A stretch of 64,000 bases of DNA from Tritonibacter litoralis (lineage in GTDB: Bacteria > Pseudomonadota > Alphaproteobacteria > Rhodobacterales > Rhodobacteraceae). The stretch lies in NCBI RefSeq assembly GCF_009496005.1, contig NZ_WIBF01000006.1:62001-126000 (forward strand). The letters run 5' to 3'. Both the position numbers and the translations under genes were made by a program. Position 1 is the first letter of the stretch. The number at the start of each line of letters is the position of its first letter. This document shows positions 44,114 to 53,129 of the stretch, piece after piece. Below the pieces are notes generated by a model, which was not told the origin of the DNA, ran no database searches, and saw only the letters and a program-made list of their open reading frames with translations.

Positions 44114-45385
44114 TTATTGGTACCCTTCTGGGAACGGATCAGGTTCCACGAGGTCCGCTGTCTCAAAGACAACTTCGTATTGACCATCAGCCAACGCCTT
44201 GCCGACGCGCGTTTTGGACCACAGGTGATGGTTTTCGTGGACCTTCACATACCCTTCCGGTGCTGTTGGAAGTTCGATCCCAACCTGGGCTTCGCGGACC
44301 TTATCGACGTCAAAGCTACCGGCTTTTTCAACAGCAGCTTTCCAGAGCCACGGGCCAAGATAGGCGGCCTGGGTCACGTCTCCGATCACAATGTCATCGC
44401 CCCACATCTCTTTGAACGATTTGACGAATTCCAGATTGTTTTCGTTCTCCAGAGACTGGAAGTACTTCATACAGGCGTAAGAACCCGCAATGTTTTCACC
44501 ACCGATGCCGCGAATTTCGTCTTCGGTCACGGAAATGGTCAGGACCAGCGGCTTTTCTGCTGCTGGGTCGATACCGGCCGCCGTCAGCTGTTTATAGAAG
44601 GCGACGTTGGAGCCACCCACAACGATCGCATAGATCACGTCAGGCTTTTTCAGGCGGATTTTATTGATGACAGAGTTAAACTGGGTATGACCCAGCGGGT
44701 AGTACTCTTCCCCAACAACCTTACAGCCTTCCATAAAGTTCTCGATGTGCTTGCGTGCGATTTTGTTGGAGGTGCGCGGCCAGATGTAGTCAGACCCCAA
44801 GAGATAGAAGGACTTGGCGCCTTTCTCTTTGTTGACCCAATCCAATCCCGCAATAATCTGCTGGGTGGCTTCTTGGCCGGTGTAGATGACGTTGGGGCTT
44901 TCTTCCAAACCTTCATAGAACGTCGGATAGTAAAGGAAGCCGTTGTACTGCTCAAAGACTGGCAGAACAGCTTTGCGGCTTGCGGACGTCCAGCAGCCCA
45001 TAACGCTTGCCACTTTATCGTTCACCAGAAGCTTCTTGGCCTTTTCCGCAAAGGTGGGCCAATCGGATGCGCCGTCTTCCTGAACATATTCGATTTTGCG
45101 ACCCAAGATTCCGCCTTGTGCGTTGATCTGTTCAATCGCCAGCTTTTCGGCCTGTACCGAGCCGGTTTCAGAGATCGCCATTGTGCCGGTGATCGAGTGC
45201 AAGATCCCGACGGTGACCGTATCATCCGTCACGGCAAGACCGGTCGTGTTCACCTCGGAAGTTGGGTAGTCGGCAGCCTTCAACCCCTTTGGTGTAAACA
45301 GGGAGGCGGTTAAAGCCGCGCTGCCCGCGAGCATGGCGCGACGGCTCATACCCAGTGAATCAGTGGATTTTCCCTTGTCAGACAT
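44114..45385 (-). CDS. urtA: amide/urea ABC transporter substrate-binding protein, Tat-type signal
   Basis: 423 residues. The N-terminus MSRRAMLAGSAALTASLF within the first 40 residues is a twin-arginine-like export signal. Mature protein is a type I periplasmic binding protein of the UrtA/FmdD branch: TVTVGILHSITGTMAISETGSVQAEKLAIEQINAQGGILGRKIEYVQEDGASDWPTFAEKAKKLL, MGCWTSASRKAVLP, LLGSDYIWPRTSNK, TISVTEDEIRGIGGENIAGSYACMKYFQS. First gene of the operon and divergent from the sensor kinase gene; substrate is a short amide or urea, supported by formamidase downstream. Confidence 0.9.
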   Translation of the reverse strand: MSDKGKSTDSLGMSRRAMLAGSAALTASLFTPKGLKAADYPTSEVNTTGLAVTDDTVTVGILHSITGTMAISETGSVQAEKLAIEQINAQGGILGRKIEYVQEDGASDWPTFAEKAKKLLVNDKVASVMGCWTSASRKAVLPVFEQYNGFLYYPTFYEGLEESPNVIYTGQEATQQIIAGLDWVNKEKGAKSFYLLGSDYIWPRTSNKIARKHIENFMEGCKVVGEEYYPLGHTQFNSVINKIRLKKPDVIYAIVVGGSNVAFYKQLTAAGIDPAAEKPLVLTISVTEDEIRGIGGENIAGSYACMKYFQSLENENNLEFVKSFKEMWGDDIVIGDVTQAAYLGPWLWKAAVEKAGSFDVDKVREAQVGIELPTAPEGYVKVHENHHLWSKTRVGKALADGQYEVVFETADLVEPDPFPEGYQ

Positions 45386-45592
45386 ATCGCTTCCTTCTCA
45401 GTGCGCTTAAAAAGCGGGCGATTCAGGCTCACCCGTCCGACAAGAAGGTTCGTTGGGAATGCTGCACTGCAGTATACGTCAAATGACGTATACCCCTGCG
45501 CGTTTTGAGCAGTAACCTACTTTTCAATGACAGAAATATAGGCGGGTGGTGGAACCGCATTTGACGACAGGACCCTTGGCACCCCTGTTGCG
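45386..45592. promoter_or_regulatory. divergent promoter region of the amide operon and kinase gene
   Basis: About 207 bases, AT-richer in the middle, carrying a perfect palindrome at 45472-45493. This is the only space where both transcripts can start. Confidence 0.6.
45472..45493. promoter_or_regulatory. perfect 22-base inverted repeat, candidate operator of the LuxR-type regulator
   Basis: Half-site GTATACGTCA, spacer AA, then its exact complement. It lies 87-108 bases upstream of urtA and 100-121 upstream of the kinase start. Dyad size suits a dimeric LuxR/NarL-type helix-turn-helix protein such as the regulator encoded at 48940-49833. Assignment is inference. Confidence 0.6.
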
Positions 45593-48500
45593 ATGCGATG
45601 TGGGTACGGGGGTAGCCAATTGGTCACGACATTTGGCGCAACGCGCGAAAAACGGAAATACAATCGTTGGGTTGCCAACGAAACAATGGAAGATTTTGCA
45701 CTGCGTTTTACCGCCCGCCGCGCACGGCGGTGGAGCTATGCGCGCGTCGCAAATACAGCCTTGGGCTCAATCTCATTTCTTGCGCTGGAAGCAATTGGGG
45801 CCGCCATAACGCTGACATATGGCTTCGATATCGCGATATTTGCAATTATGGTGGTTGGAGCGATCCTGTTCCTCACGGGTATGCCCATCTCATATTATGC
45901 GGCCCGCTATGGTCTTGATATCGATCTGCTCACACGTGGGGCAGGCTTTGGATACATCGGCTCAACCATCACATCTCTGATCTACGCATCGTTTACCTTC
46001 ATATTCTTCGCGCTGGAGGCCGCGATATTGGCGCTTGCTTTGGAGTTCTGTCTCAGAATTCCTCTGTTTGTTGGCTACGTCATGAGCTCCTTGATCGTTA
46101 TCCCCCTGGTGGTCCATGGCTTCTCAAAGATTTCAACTTTTCAAACCTGGACGCAGCCATTTTGGGTCCTGTTACACGTTATGCCTTTCGTGTGTTTGGC
46201 ATTTGTTGGCTATGACATTGACACGTGGACGCGCTTCACCGGCTCTTCTGACGTTCCGGACGGTTCGCGTTTGTTGATGATCGGTGCGGCATCAGGCGTC
46301 ATCTTTTCGCTTGTCGCGCAAATCGGCGAACAGGTTGACTTCTTACGCTTTCTCCCAGAACCCAAATCGCCAGAAGAACGCAGGAAGTGGTGGGCTGCCT
46401 TGATCGCTGCGGGACCGGGGTGGTCGATTTTGGGTGTTCTGAAAATGCTCGCAGGCTCATATCTCGTCACCCTGGCGGTTCGCGAAGGTGTTGCCATAGA
46501 GGCGGCAACCGACCCAACTCGAATGTATTATGTGGCGTTCGAACAATTCATTGAGTCACCCTTGGTGGTTTTGACTCTGACCGGTGTTTTTGTTTGCTTG
46601 TCGCAGCTCAAGATCAATGTGACCAATGCATATGCGGGCTCGATCGCTTGGTCGAATTTCTTTTCACGGCTGACCAAGACCCATCCTGGGCGCGTTGTCT
46701 GGCTCGTCTTTAATGTCTGCATCGCCTTGATGCTGATGGAGCTTGGCGTCTTTACCGGTCTGGAGCATGTCCTGAGCGTTTATTCCCACGTGGCCGTGGC
46801 ATGGATCGGCGCACTGGTGGCGGATTTGGTGATCAACAAACCGCTGGGCCTGAGCCCGAAGGGGATCGAATTTCGCCGCGCGCATCTTTATGACATCAAC
46901 CCGGTCGGGATCGGTTCGATGTTTGCCGCCTGCCTCTTGTCTTTTATGGCCTATGGCGGGCTGCTTGGCACCCTGCTTCAAGCGCTTTCCTCCTTTGTGG
47001 CGCTGGGGGCGTCTTTTGTCCTGGCACCGGTGATCGCTTATGTGACCAAAGGTAAATATTATCTGGTGCGCGAGACGGTGCCTGACCTTAAGGGCATGCA
47101 GACATGTAATGTCTGCGAATACCACTTTGACGCGGAGGACATGACACATTGCCCTTTTCATTCTGGGCCGATTTGTTCGCTCTGCTGCACCTTGGAGACG
47201 TCCTGCCACGATGAGTGCCGAACACAGGCCGGGTTGAAAGAAAACATCCAAAGGTGGTTGTTCACGTATCTACCCGACCAAGTCGCACACATGTTGATGA
47301 CGCGACTGGCGCAGTTCTTGTTGGCGACCCTGGGGATTTCGGTGTCGGTGGGCACGCTGTTGCTGGTGATCCGCAATTTCGAAGGCGAGGCCAATTTCGA
47401 TGCGGTGCTGACAATTCTATATGGCTCAGCAATTATTGTGATTGGCATATGCGTTTGGATGTTCCTGCTGATTGGGGAAAGCCGCAAGAAGGCCACCGAA
47501 GAGGCAGAGCGACAGACCGATCGGTTGCTCAAAGAGATCCGCGCCCATGAACGCACAGACCGCGCGCTGCAAAAGGCCAAGGAAAAAGCAGAAGCCGCCA
47601 ACAGCGCAAAGACCCGTTATATGTCAGGCCTCAGCCACGAACTGCGCACCCCGCTCAACGCCATCTACGGCTTTGCGCAACTTCTTGAGAAAGACAATGC
47701 GCTGACGCCTTGGCGGTCGTCGCTGTCCAGTATTCGCCGCTCTAGCGAACATTTGGCCGGTTTGATTGATGGTCTGCTGGACATATCTCGGATCGAGGCC
47801 GGGCGTTTGGAGATCATGAAAGACCGCATCAACTTGGTGGTTTTCCTCAATCAGGTGGCGTCGATATTTGAGGAAGAGGCGCGCAATAAAGGCATTTCGT
47901 TTGAGCTAAAAACCAAAGGCAATCTGCCTGCTTTCGTCAAATCGGACGAAAAACGCTTGCGCCAGATCATCATCAACCTGCTGTCAAACGCCATTCGTTA
48001 CACCAATACTGGCTCTGTGTGTCTGAACTTTTCTTACCGCAATGAGGTGGCCATTATCGAGGTGGTCGATACTGGCGTTGGGATCGCCCCGGCGCATTTG
48101 GACAGCATCTGGAGACCGTTTGAGCGCGGCGAACGGCGTGGCGGTCAAGGTTCGGGACTTGGCCTCACCATCACCCGGCTGCTTGTTGAGGTTCTGGGTG
48201 GGGATATTGACGTTGAAAGCACGCGTGGAAAAGGGAGCACTTTCACCGTGCGTCTCATGTTGCCATCGGTGACCCCAAGCGCGTTTGAACCACAAGCCAG
48301 CGAGGCCGACAGCAGCTCTCTTCCGGTCACGGGGTATGAAGGGCCACGCAAAACGGTGCTTGTCGTGGACGATGACTTTAACCACTTGGCGCTGATAGAC
48401 AATTTCCTCAGCAAGTTTGGGTTTGTGGTTCTGAGCGCCTCCACCGTCCTAATGGCCGAAACCTTGCTTGCGGATGCCAATGCAGACATCATCCTGCTTG

Positions 48501-48943
48501 ATATCGACATGCCCGGCCGCGACGGATGGAGCTTTGCACGTGAGCTTCGCTCGGGCGAGCATGCCAACACTCCCATCGTCATGATCTCAGGCCACGCCCA
48601 TGAAGAGGGGCTGCACCGGTCAGAAATTGGTCTGCATGATGCGTTCTTGGCCAAGCCTTACAATTTGGATGACTTGCTGTTGCAGATCGCAGAGCTGCTC
48701 AAAATCAAATTGGTATTCAAAGAGGTGCAGGCCTCTGAAATCCTGCGTTTACTGACGGATGAAGATGCGGACCGCCTGGTTGAATTCGCCCAAATTGGTC
48801 ACGTCAGTGCCCTGCGAACTCTGCTTTTGGAACTCAAGATCGCGCGGACCGGACCTGACGCGCTGATGACTGCAATCAATGGCAAGCTTGAATCCTTTGA
48901 TATGGCAGGGCTGGTCGAAACTGTTAGGGAGCGTAAACCATGA
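45593..48943 (+). CDS. NCS1-transporter-coupled hybrid histidine kinase
   Basis: 1116 residues from ATG 45593; start uncertain because no good ribosome-binding site is seen (TTG 45620 and ATG 45686 are alternatives, but RKYNRWVANE before 45686 looks conserved). Residues 40-490 form about twelve helices of an NCS1-type (cytosine/purine/hydantoin permease) transporter. Residues about 503-545 form a Cys/His cluster (CNVCEYHFDAED, HCPF, CSLCC, CHDEC). A helix pair and coiled coil lead to HisKA with the phospho-His at 682 (SHELRTPLNAIYGF), HATPase (NLLSNAIRY, DTGVGIAP, GSGLGLTI), and a receiver (DDDFNH, Asp about 970 in LLDIDMPG). A transporter-like module senses a small N compound and controls phosphotransfer. 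Overlaps the regulator gene by ATGA. Confidence 0.88.
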   Translation: MRCGYGGSQLVTTFGATREKRKYNRWVANETMEDFALRFTARRARRWSYARVANTALGSISFLALEAIGAAITLTYGFDIAIFAIMVVGAILFLTGMPISYYAARYGLDIDLLTRGAGFGYIGSTITSLIYASFTFIFFALEAAILALALEFCLRIPLFVGYVMSSLIVIPLVVHGFSKISTFQTWTQPFWVLLHVMPFVCLAFVGYDIDTWTRFTGSSDVPDGSRLLMIGAASGVIFSLVAQIGEQVDFLRFLPEPKSPEERRKWWAALIAAGPGWSILGVLKMLAGSYLVTLAVREGVAIEAATDPTRMYYVAFEQFIESPLVVLTLTGVFVCLSQLKINVTNAYAGSIAWSNFFSRLTKTHPGRVVWLVFNVCIALMLMELGVFTGLEHVLSVYSHVAVAWIGALVADLVINKPLGLSPKGIEFRRAHLYDINPVGIGSMFAACLLSFMAYGGLLGTLLQALSSFVALGASFVLAPVIAYVTKGKYYLVRETVPDLKGMQTCNVCEYHFDAEDMTHCPFHSGPICSLCCTLETSCHDECRTQAGLKENIQRWLFTYLPDQVAHMLMTRLAQFLLATLGISVSVGTLLLVIRNFEGEANFDAVLTILYGSAIIVIGICVWMFLLIGESRKKATEEAERQTDRLLKEIRAHERTDRALQKAKEKAEAANSAKTRYMSGLSHELRTPLNAIYGFAQLLEKDNALTPWRSSLSSIRRSSEHLAGLIDGLLDISRIEAGRLEIMKDRINLVVFLNQVASIFEEEARNKGISFELKTKGNLPAFVKSDEKRLRQIIINLLSNAIRYTNTGSVCLNFSYRNEVAIIEVVDTGVGIAPAHLDSIWRPFERGERRGGQGSGLGLTITRLLVEVLGGDIDVESTRGKGSTFTVRLMLPSVTPSAFEPQASEADSSSLPVTGYEGPRKTVLVVDDDFNHLALIDNFLSKFGFVVLSASTVLMAETLLADANADIILLDIDMPGRDGWSFARELRSGEHANTPIVMISGHAHEEGLHRSEIGLHDAFLAKPYNLDDLLLQIAELLKIKLVFKEVQASEILRLLTDEDADRLVEFAQIGHVSALRTLLLELKIARTGPDALMTAINGKLESFDMAGLVETVRERKP

Positions 48944-49833
48944 TTGACTTTGGATCGCAAAGCATCGCGTTGGTGGTGGATGATAACCCTGAGTCCTTGG
49001 GAATGGTTTCTGCAGCCTTGGAAAAACAGGGATTGACCGTTCTGGTCGCGCGGGACGGTAAAGCTGCGATCCAACTGACCGAACGCGTACAGCCCGATGT
49101 GATCCTGATGGACGCTGTGATGCCCGAATTGGACGGGTTCGAAACATGTCGTATCCTCAAGACCGGCCCCAACCCAACACTTGCACCCATCATCTTTATG
49201 ACTGGCCTCAGCGACCATGAACATGTGGTCAAAGGGCTAAACGCAGGCGGTGTCGACTATATCACCAAACCGGTTGTCATCGAAGAACTGCTCGCCCGTA
49301 TGACCACCCATATTCTGAATTCACGTCTTCTTCAAAGCGCCCGTCAGGCCATTGATGTATCGGATCGCCTTGTCCTGGCATTCGATAATCAAGGCGTATT
49401 AAAATGGGGATCACAAAAAGCGATTGAGGAAACTGAAACCGGCGCAGTTGATGTTAATGCCGCATCCTTCAAAGCGTGGTTGCGCAGCTGTATTGCGCAG
49501 CCGGTGTCATCGGTGGAGCCGTTTGAAAACGCCGATTTTGCGATGCAGTTCATCGGTCATTCCGACGCGCAGGAAATATTGGTCAAACTTGTTGTTCAAC
49601 GCTCCGGAACAAAAGAAGATTTACTCCAAAGAGCCTTTGGCCTCACGGCGCGAGAAGCAGAAGTTCTGTATTGGCTCACGCTTGGGAAAACCAACCGCGA
49701 CATCAGTGCCATCCTGTCTCTCAGTGCCCGAACCGTGAATAAGCACCTCGAACAAGTGTTCCAAAAAATGGGTGTCGACAACCGAACCTCAGCTGCGGTC
49801 TTAGCAGACAGGCAATTGCACGTGGGAAATTGA
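48940..49833 (+). CDS. LuxR/NarL-type response regulator
   Basis: 297 residues; ATG 48940 overlaps the kinase stop. Receiver domain residues 8-125 with acidic pair D14-D15, phospho-acceptor D58 (ILMDAVMPELDGF), T in FMTGLS and K in YITKP. A 90-residue middle segment resembles a degenerate PAS-like spacer (VLAFDNQGVLKWGSQKAIEE). The C-terminal LuxR HTH is at about 228-290 (FGLTAREAEVLYWLTLGKTNRDISAILSLSARTVNKHLEQVFQKMGVDNRTSAA). It should be phosphorylated by the adjacent hybrid kinase and bind the divergent promoter region of the amide operon. Confidence 0.92.
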   Translation: MIDFGSQSIALVVDDNPESLGMVSAALEKQGLTVLVARDGKAAIQLTERVQPDVILMDAVMPELDGFETCRILKTGPNPTLAPIIFMTGLSDHEHVVKGLNAGGVDYITKPVVIEELLARMTTHILNSRLLQSARQAIDVSDRLVLAFDNQGVLKWGSQKAIEETETGAVDVNAASFKAWLRSCIAQPVSSVEPFENADFAMQFIGHSDAQEILVKLVVQRSGTKEDLLQRAFGLTAREAEVLYWLTLGKTNRDISAILSLSARTVNKHLEQVFQKMGVDNRTSAAVLADRQLHVGN

Positions 49834-50080
49834 ATTGCGCAAAGTCCCAGGTCTATTGGACGAGAAGCAAAACTTGCGTGGGACAAATATTGGTCAAATA
49901 AGCTGCAACACGCATAACCACTCAGGCTTTGAACCTGACCATAATTGATGTTTCGGCGAAAAAACCTACCGCGCCCGCACTTTGCGCGCCCAATTGCATC
50001 TGTAAGCGTTTATCGGCCGTTCTCGCAAAGCGCAGAGAGTGCAATTCTGAGCGCGCAGCAGTCATTCGATCCAGCGCGCC

Positions 50081-51067
50081 TCACAACATCGCGGGCACCA
50101 CCAGGTCTGGTGGGCGGTGGCCGTCCTCAAATGTTTTGATGTTCAACAGCACCTTCTCTCCCATCTCGATCCGGCCTTCGCGGGTGGCGGAGCCCATGTG
50201 GGGGAGGAGGACGACGTTTGAGAGCTCGCGCAAGCGGGGATTTACCTCGTGACCGTTTTCATAAACATCAAGGCCCGCGCCTGCGATCTCGGACGCGCGC
50301 AGCATGCGAGTCAGGGCGTTTTCGTCGATGACCTCCCCGCGCGAGGTGTTCACGATCACCGCGTCGGGTTTCATCAGCTTGAGGCGGCGCGCATTCATCA
50401 GGTGGTAGGTCGATGGTGTCGCCGGGCAATTGACGGAAATCACATCCATGCGGGCGATCATCTGGTCGAGGCTTTCCCAATAGGTGGCCTCTAACCGGTC
50501 TTCTATGTCGGCGTGCAGGCGGCGGCGGTTGTGATAGTGGATCTGCATGCCAAAGGCCGAGGCGCGTTTGGCGACGGCCTGACCCACGCCCCCCATGCCA
50601 AGGATGCCAATCCGGCGCCCGGCCAGACGTCCGCCGAGCATCGCAGTGGGGGCCCAACCTTCCCAGCCGCCCTGTTGCATCAGCGCCAGACCTTCGGGGA
50701 TCCGGCGTACCACGGCCATGATCAGCGCCATGGCCATATCAGCGGTGTCATCGGTCAGAACACCGGGTGTGTTTGACACCAGAATGCCGCGCTGGCGGGC
50801 GGTGGCCACATCGATGTGATCCACCCCTGCCCCATAATTGGCAATCAGCTTCAGCTGCTCTCCAGCCTGACCCAAGAGGGCGGCATCCACCGTGTCAGTG
50901 ACTGTGGGCACCAGGATATCCGCCGTTTTAACCGCCTCCAGCAGTTCAGAGCGGGACATGGGCGTATCGTCGCTGCGCAAAGAGACGTCAAACAGTTCAC
51001 TCAGACGGGTTTCCACAGGCTCGGGCAACCGTCGCGTAACAACAACACTCAGTCGTTCTCTGGGCAC
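50081..51067 (-). CDS. D-2-hydroxyacid dehydrogenase (glyoxylate/hydroxypyruvate reductase type)
   Basis: 328 residues from GTG 51067 with GAGGAGAG upstream. NAD(P)-dependent 2-hydroxyacid dehydrogenase: LKLIANYGAGVDHIDVATARQRGILVSNTPGVLTDDTADMAMALI, Rossmann GRRIGILGMGGVGQAVAKRASAFGM, the catalytic Arg in VNTSRGEVID, Glu in GLDVYENG, and His in LLPHMGSATREGR. It reduces glyoxylate or hydroxypyruvate, or acts on a related acid. Divergent from the SH3 gene; single gene. Confidence 0.9.
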   Translation of the reverse strand: MPRERLSVVVTRRLPEPVETRLSELFDVSLRSDDTPMSRSELLEAVKTADILVPTVTDTVDAALLGQAGEQLKLIANYGAGVDHIDVATARQRGILVSNTPGVLTDDTADMAMALIMAVVRRIPEGLALMQQGGWEGWAPTAMLGGRLAGRRIGILGMGGVGQAVAKRASAFGMQIHYHNRRRLHADIEDRLEATYWESLDQMIARMDVISVNCPATPSTYHLMNARRLKLMKPDAVIVNTSRGEVIDENALTRMLRASEIAGAGLDVYENGHEVNPRLRELSNVVLLPHMGSATREGRIEMGEKVLLNIKTFEDGHRPPDLVVPAML

Positions 51068-51251
51068 TTTGCGCTCTCCTCAGCTTTTCTCAGTCAGGCC
51101 TCATGTGGCATGGTGACCGAGGACGCAGGCAGGCACAAGAACCCAAGTCATTATTGGTTGCAGCTTTTACAGAAAATCCCGTAAGGAGCTGGTGAAAGAG
51201 ACCAGAAATGGCCAAAAGGGTCCGCCCCGATTCTGCGCCAATACAGGTCCG

Positions 51252-51818
51252 ATGCACCATATCAAAACGAGTGAGCAGGCAGTGACACGATCGACAATTC
51301 AATGTCTCGCGGGGATGCGCGGGGTGCTTGTGGTTTTTGCATGTTTTATTGGGTGTTTTCTGTGTTTGGCCGCGCCGGTGGCGGCGATGGAGCGGGGTCC
51401 GGTGACCAATTTGCCCTTGCCGCGCTTTGTCTCGATGAAAGCCTCCGAAGGCAATGTGCGGCGTGGACCGTCGCTGACCCATCGCATCGACTGGGTGTTC
51501 AAGCGGCGCGGCATGCCTTTGGAGATCACGGCAGAGTACGGCCACTGGCGGCGGGTGCGGGACCGCGATGGTGCAGGCGGCTGGGTGCATTATGCGCTGT
51601 TGTCCGGTGCGCGCACCGTGTTGATCGAACAGGATATGACCCAAGTATACGCCCGCCCCGATCAGCGCGCGCAGGTGACGGCGGCGTTTGAACTGGGCGT
51701 GATTGCGCGGCTGGGGGAATGTAATCTGGACTGGTGCCAGGTCACCGCCGGTGGCTATCGGGGGTGGGCGCTCAAAGCACAGCTGTGGGGGGTCGCCCCC
51801 GAAGAGCTGCGCGAATAA
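51252..51818 (+). CDS. exported SH3-domain protein
   Basis: About 188 residues if started at ATG 51252; ATG 51315 (MRGVLVVFACF) would give a more normal signal peptide, and GTG 51192 is also in frame, so the start is uncertain. The hydrophobic segment GVLVVFACFIGCFLCLAAPVAA ends in a signal-peptidase-like site. The mature region holds bacterial SH3-like repeats: FVSMKASEGNVRRGPSLTHRIDWVFKRRGMPLEITAEYGHWRRVRDRDGAGGWVHYALLSG and a second near LGECNLDWCQVTAGGYRGWALKAQLWGV. Such proteins bind cell-wall or protein ligands in the periplasm. It ends nine bases from the convergent alcohol dehydrogenase gene. Confidence 0.75.
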   Translation: MHHIKTSEQAVTRSTIQCLAGMRGVLVVFACFIGCFLCLAAPVAAMERGPVTNLPLPRFVSMKASEGNVRRGPSLTHRIDWVFKRRGMPLEITAEYGHWRRVRDRDGAGGWVHYALLSGARTVLIEQDMTQVYARPDQRAQVTAAFELGVIARLGECNLDWCQVTAGGYRGWALKAQLWGVAPEELRE

Positions 51819-51827
51819 AACCCAGCG

Positions 51828-53024
51828 TTATAGCGCGGCGTGATAAATCCGCTGCGCATCCTCAAAGGTCACAGGACGTGGGTTGTTCACCAACAGGCGG
51901 GTTTGCCGCATAGCATCCTGTGCCAGACGGCCAATATCCGCAGCAGAGATACCCACGCTTTTGAGCCCCGACTTCATGCGCAGCGAATGGATCAGGCTGG
52001 AGAGGCGGTCGATCAGTTCAGCGGTGGTGGTTTCCGCATGCTGGCTGGGCGTGATGTTTGGGAAGATATGGGGCGCAAGGACTGCATATTCCGTGGCGCA
52101 GGTGGGGGTGTTAAACCGCATAACCTCGGCCAGAACCAAGGCGTTGCTGAGGCCATGGGGCACGTGAAACTGGCTGCTGACGGGATAGGCCAGCGCATTG
52201 ACCGCCGCCACCGGCGCATTGGCAAAGGCCTGACCGGCCAGCATCGACCCCAACAGCATATTGGCCCGCGCGGGCTTGTCTGTGCCGTCAAAAACGGCTG
52301 TGTGGATATTGGCGGCCAGCAGATCCAGCGCCTGCAGCGCCAGTTTCTTGCTGATCGGATTGGCATTTGGGCTGCGTGAGGTATAGGCCTCGATCGCGTG
52401 GACCATGGCGTCCACACCGGTGGCTGCGGTCACCTCTGGCGGCAGGCCCAGGGTCAGGTCCGCGTCCAGCACGGCCAGATCCGGCAAGAGGATTGGCGAG
52501 GATATTCCGCGCTTTTCCGCAGTGCCCGAGTGATGCCCTGTAGTCAGCACCGCAATCGGCGTCACCTCGGACCCGGTTCCAGCCGTTGTGGGCACCAGAA
52601 CCAACGGCAGCCGCATGCCCCGCGCCGCATTCACGCCAAACATCTGCGCCAAAGGCTGGTCGCTGCCCAGACAAAGCGCCACGGCCTTGGCCACATCCAT
52701 GGGGCTGCCGCCGCCAAACCCCACCACGGCGCGCGCGCGGGCTTTGCGGGCCAGGTCGGCCACATCTTCGACGGTTTCGACTTTGGGGTCGGGTTCCACC
52801 TGATCAAACAGCGTCACTGAAAACCCAGAGGCGCGCAAACTGTCGATGGCAGGCTGTGCCAATCCCAGTTTCATCAATCCCGGATCGGTCACAAACAAAA
52901 CAGAAGCGCCCGTGGCGACGCGCCCTGTTGCCGTCAGCAGATCTCCCAATCTGCGGCTGCTGCCGGTGGCGCAATGAATCGACGGGGTGGTGCTGAATGT
53001 GAACTCAACAGCGGTCTCTGGCAT
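51828..53024 (-). CDS. iron-containing alcohol dehydrogenase
   Basis: 398 residues from ATG 53024, preceded by AGGAGG. Group III Fe-ADH: FVTDPGLMKLG, GFGGGSPMDVAKAVA (nucleotide binding), VPTTAGTGSEVTPIAVL, metal ligands around PDLAVLDADLTLGLP, TGVDAMVHAIEAYTS and NALAYPVSSQFHVPHGLSNALVL. It oxidises alcohols or reduces aldehydes with NAD; substrate cannot be told from sequence. The neighbouring GST and MarR genes lie on the same strand and may be co-regulated, with a 105-base gap. Confidence 0.92.
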   Translation of the reverse strand: MPETAVEFTFSTTPSIHCATGSSRRLGDLLTATGRVATGASVLFVTDPGLMKLGLAQPAIDSLRASGFSVTLFDQVEPDPKVETVEDVADLARKARARAVVGFGGGSPMDVAKAVALCLGSDQPLAQMFGVNAARGMRLPLVLVPTTAGTGSEVTPIAVLTTGHHSGTAEKRGISSPILLPDLAVLDADLTLGLPPEVTAATGVDAMVHAIEAYTSRSPNANPISKKLALQALDLLAANIHTAVFDGTDKPARANMLLGSMLAGQAFANAPVAAVNALAYPVSSQFHVPHGLSNALVLAEVMRFNTPTCATEYAVLAPHIFPNITPSQHAETTTAELIDRLSSLIHSLRMKSGLKSVGISAADIGRLAQDAMRQTRLLVNNPRPVTFEDAQRIYHAAL

Positions 53025-53129
53025 CTTGGGCCCCTCCTGTTCCCAAACAGTATCAGGAGGGCGCATGGGGCAGACAACCCTGCGTTGACGTCAACTGGCA
53101 TCAGAGCCCAAGATTTTACGCCGGTTTTG

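Noticed and set aside
49834-50080. Searched for a small gene or RNA between the response regulator and the hydroxyacid dehydrogenase
   Set aside because: No frame with a start signal and no stable hairpin stood out in these 247 bases.
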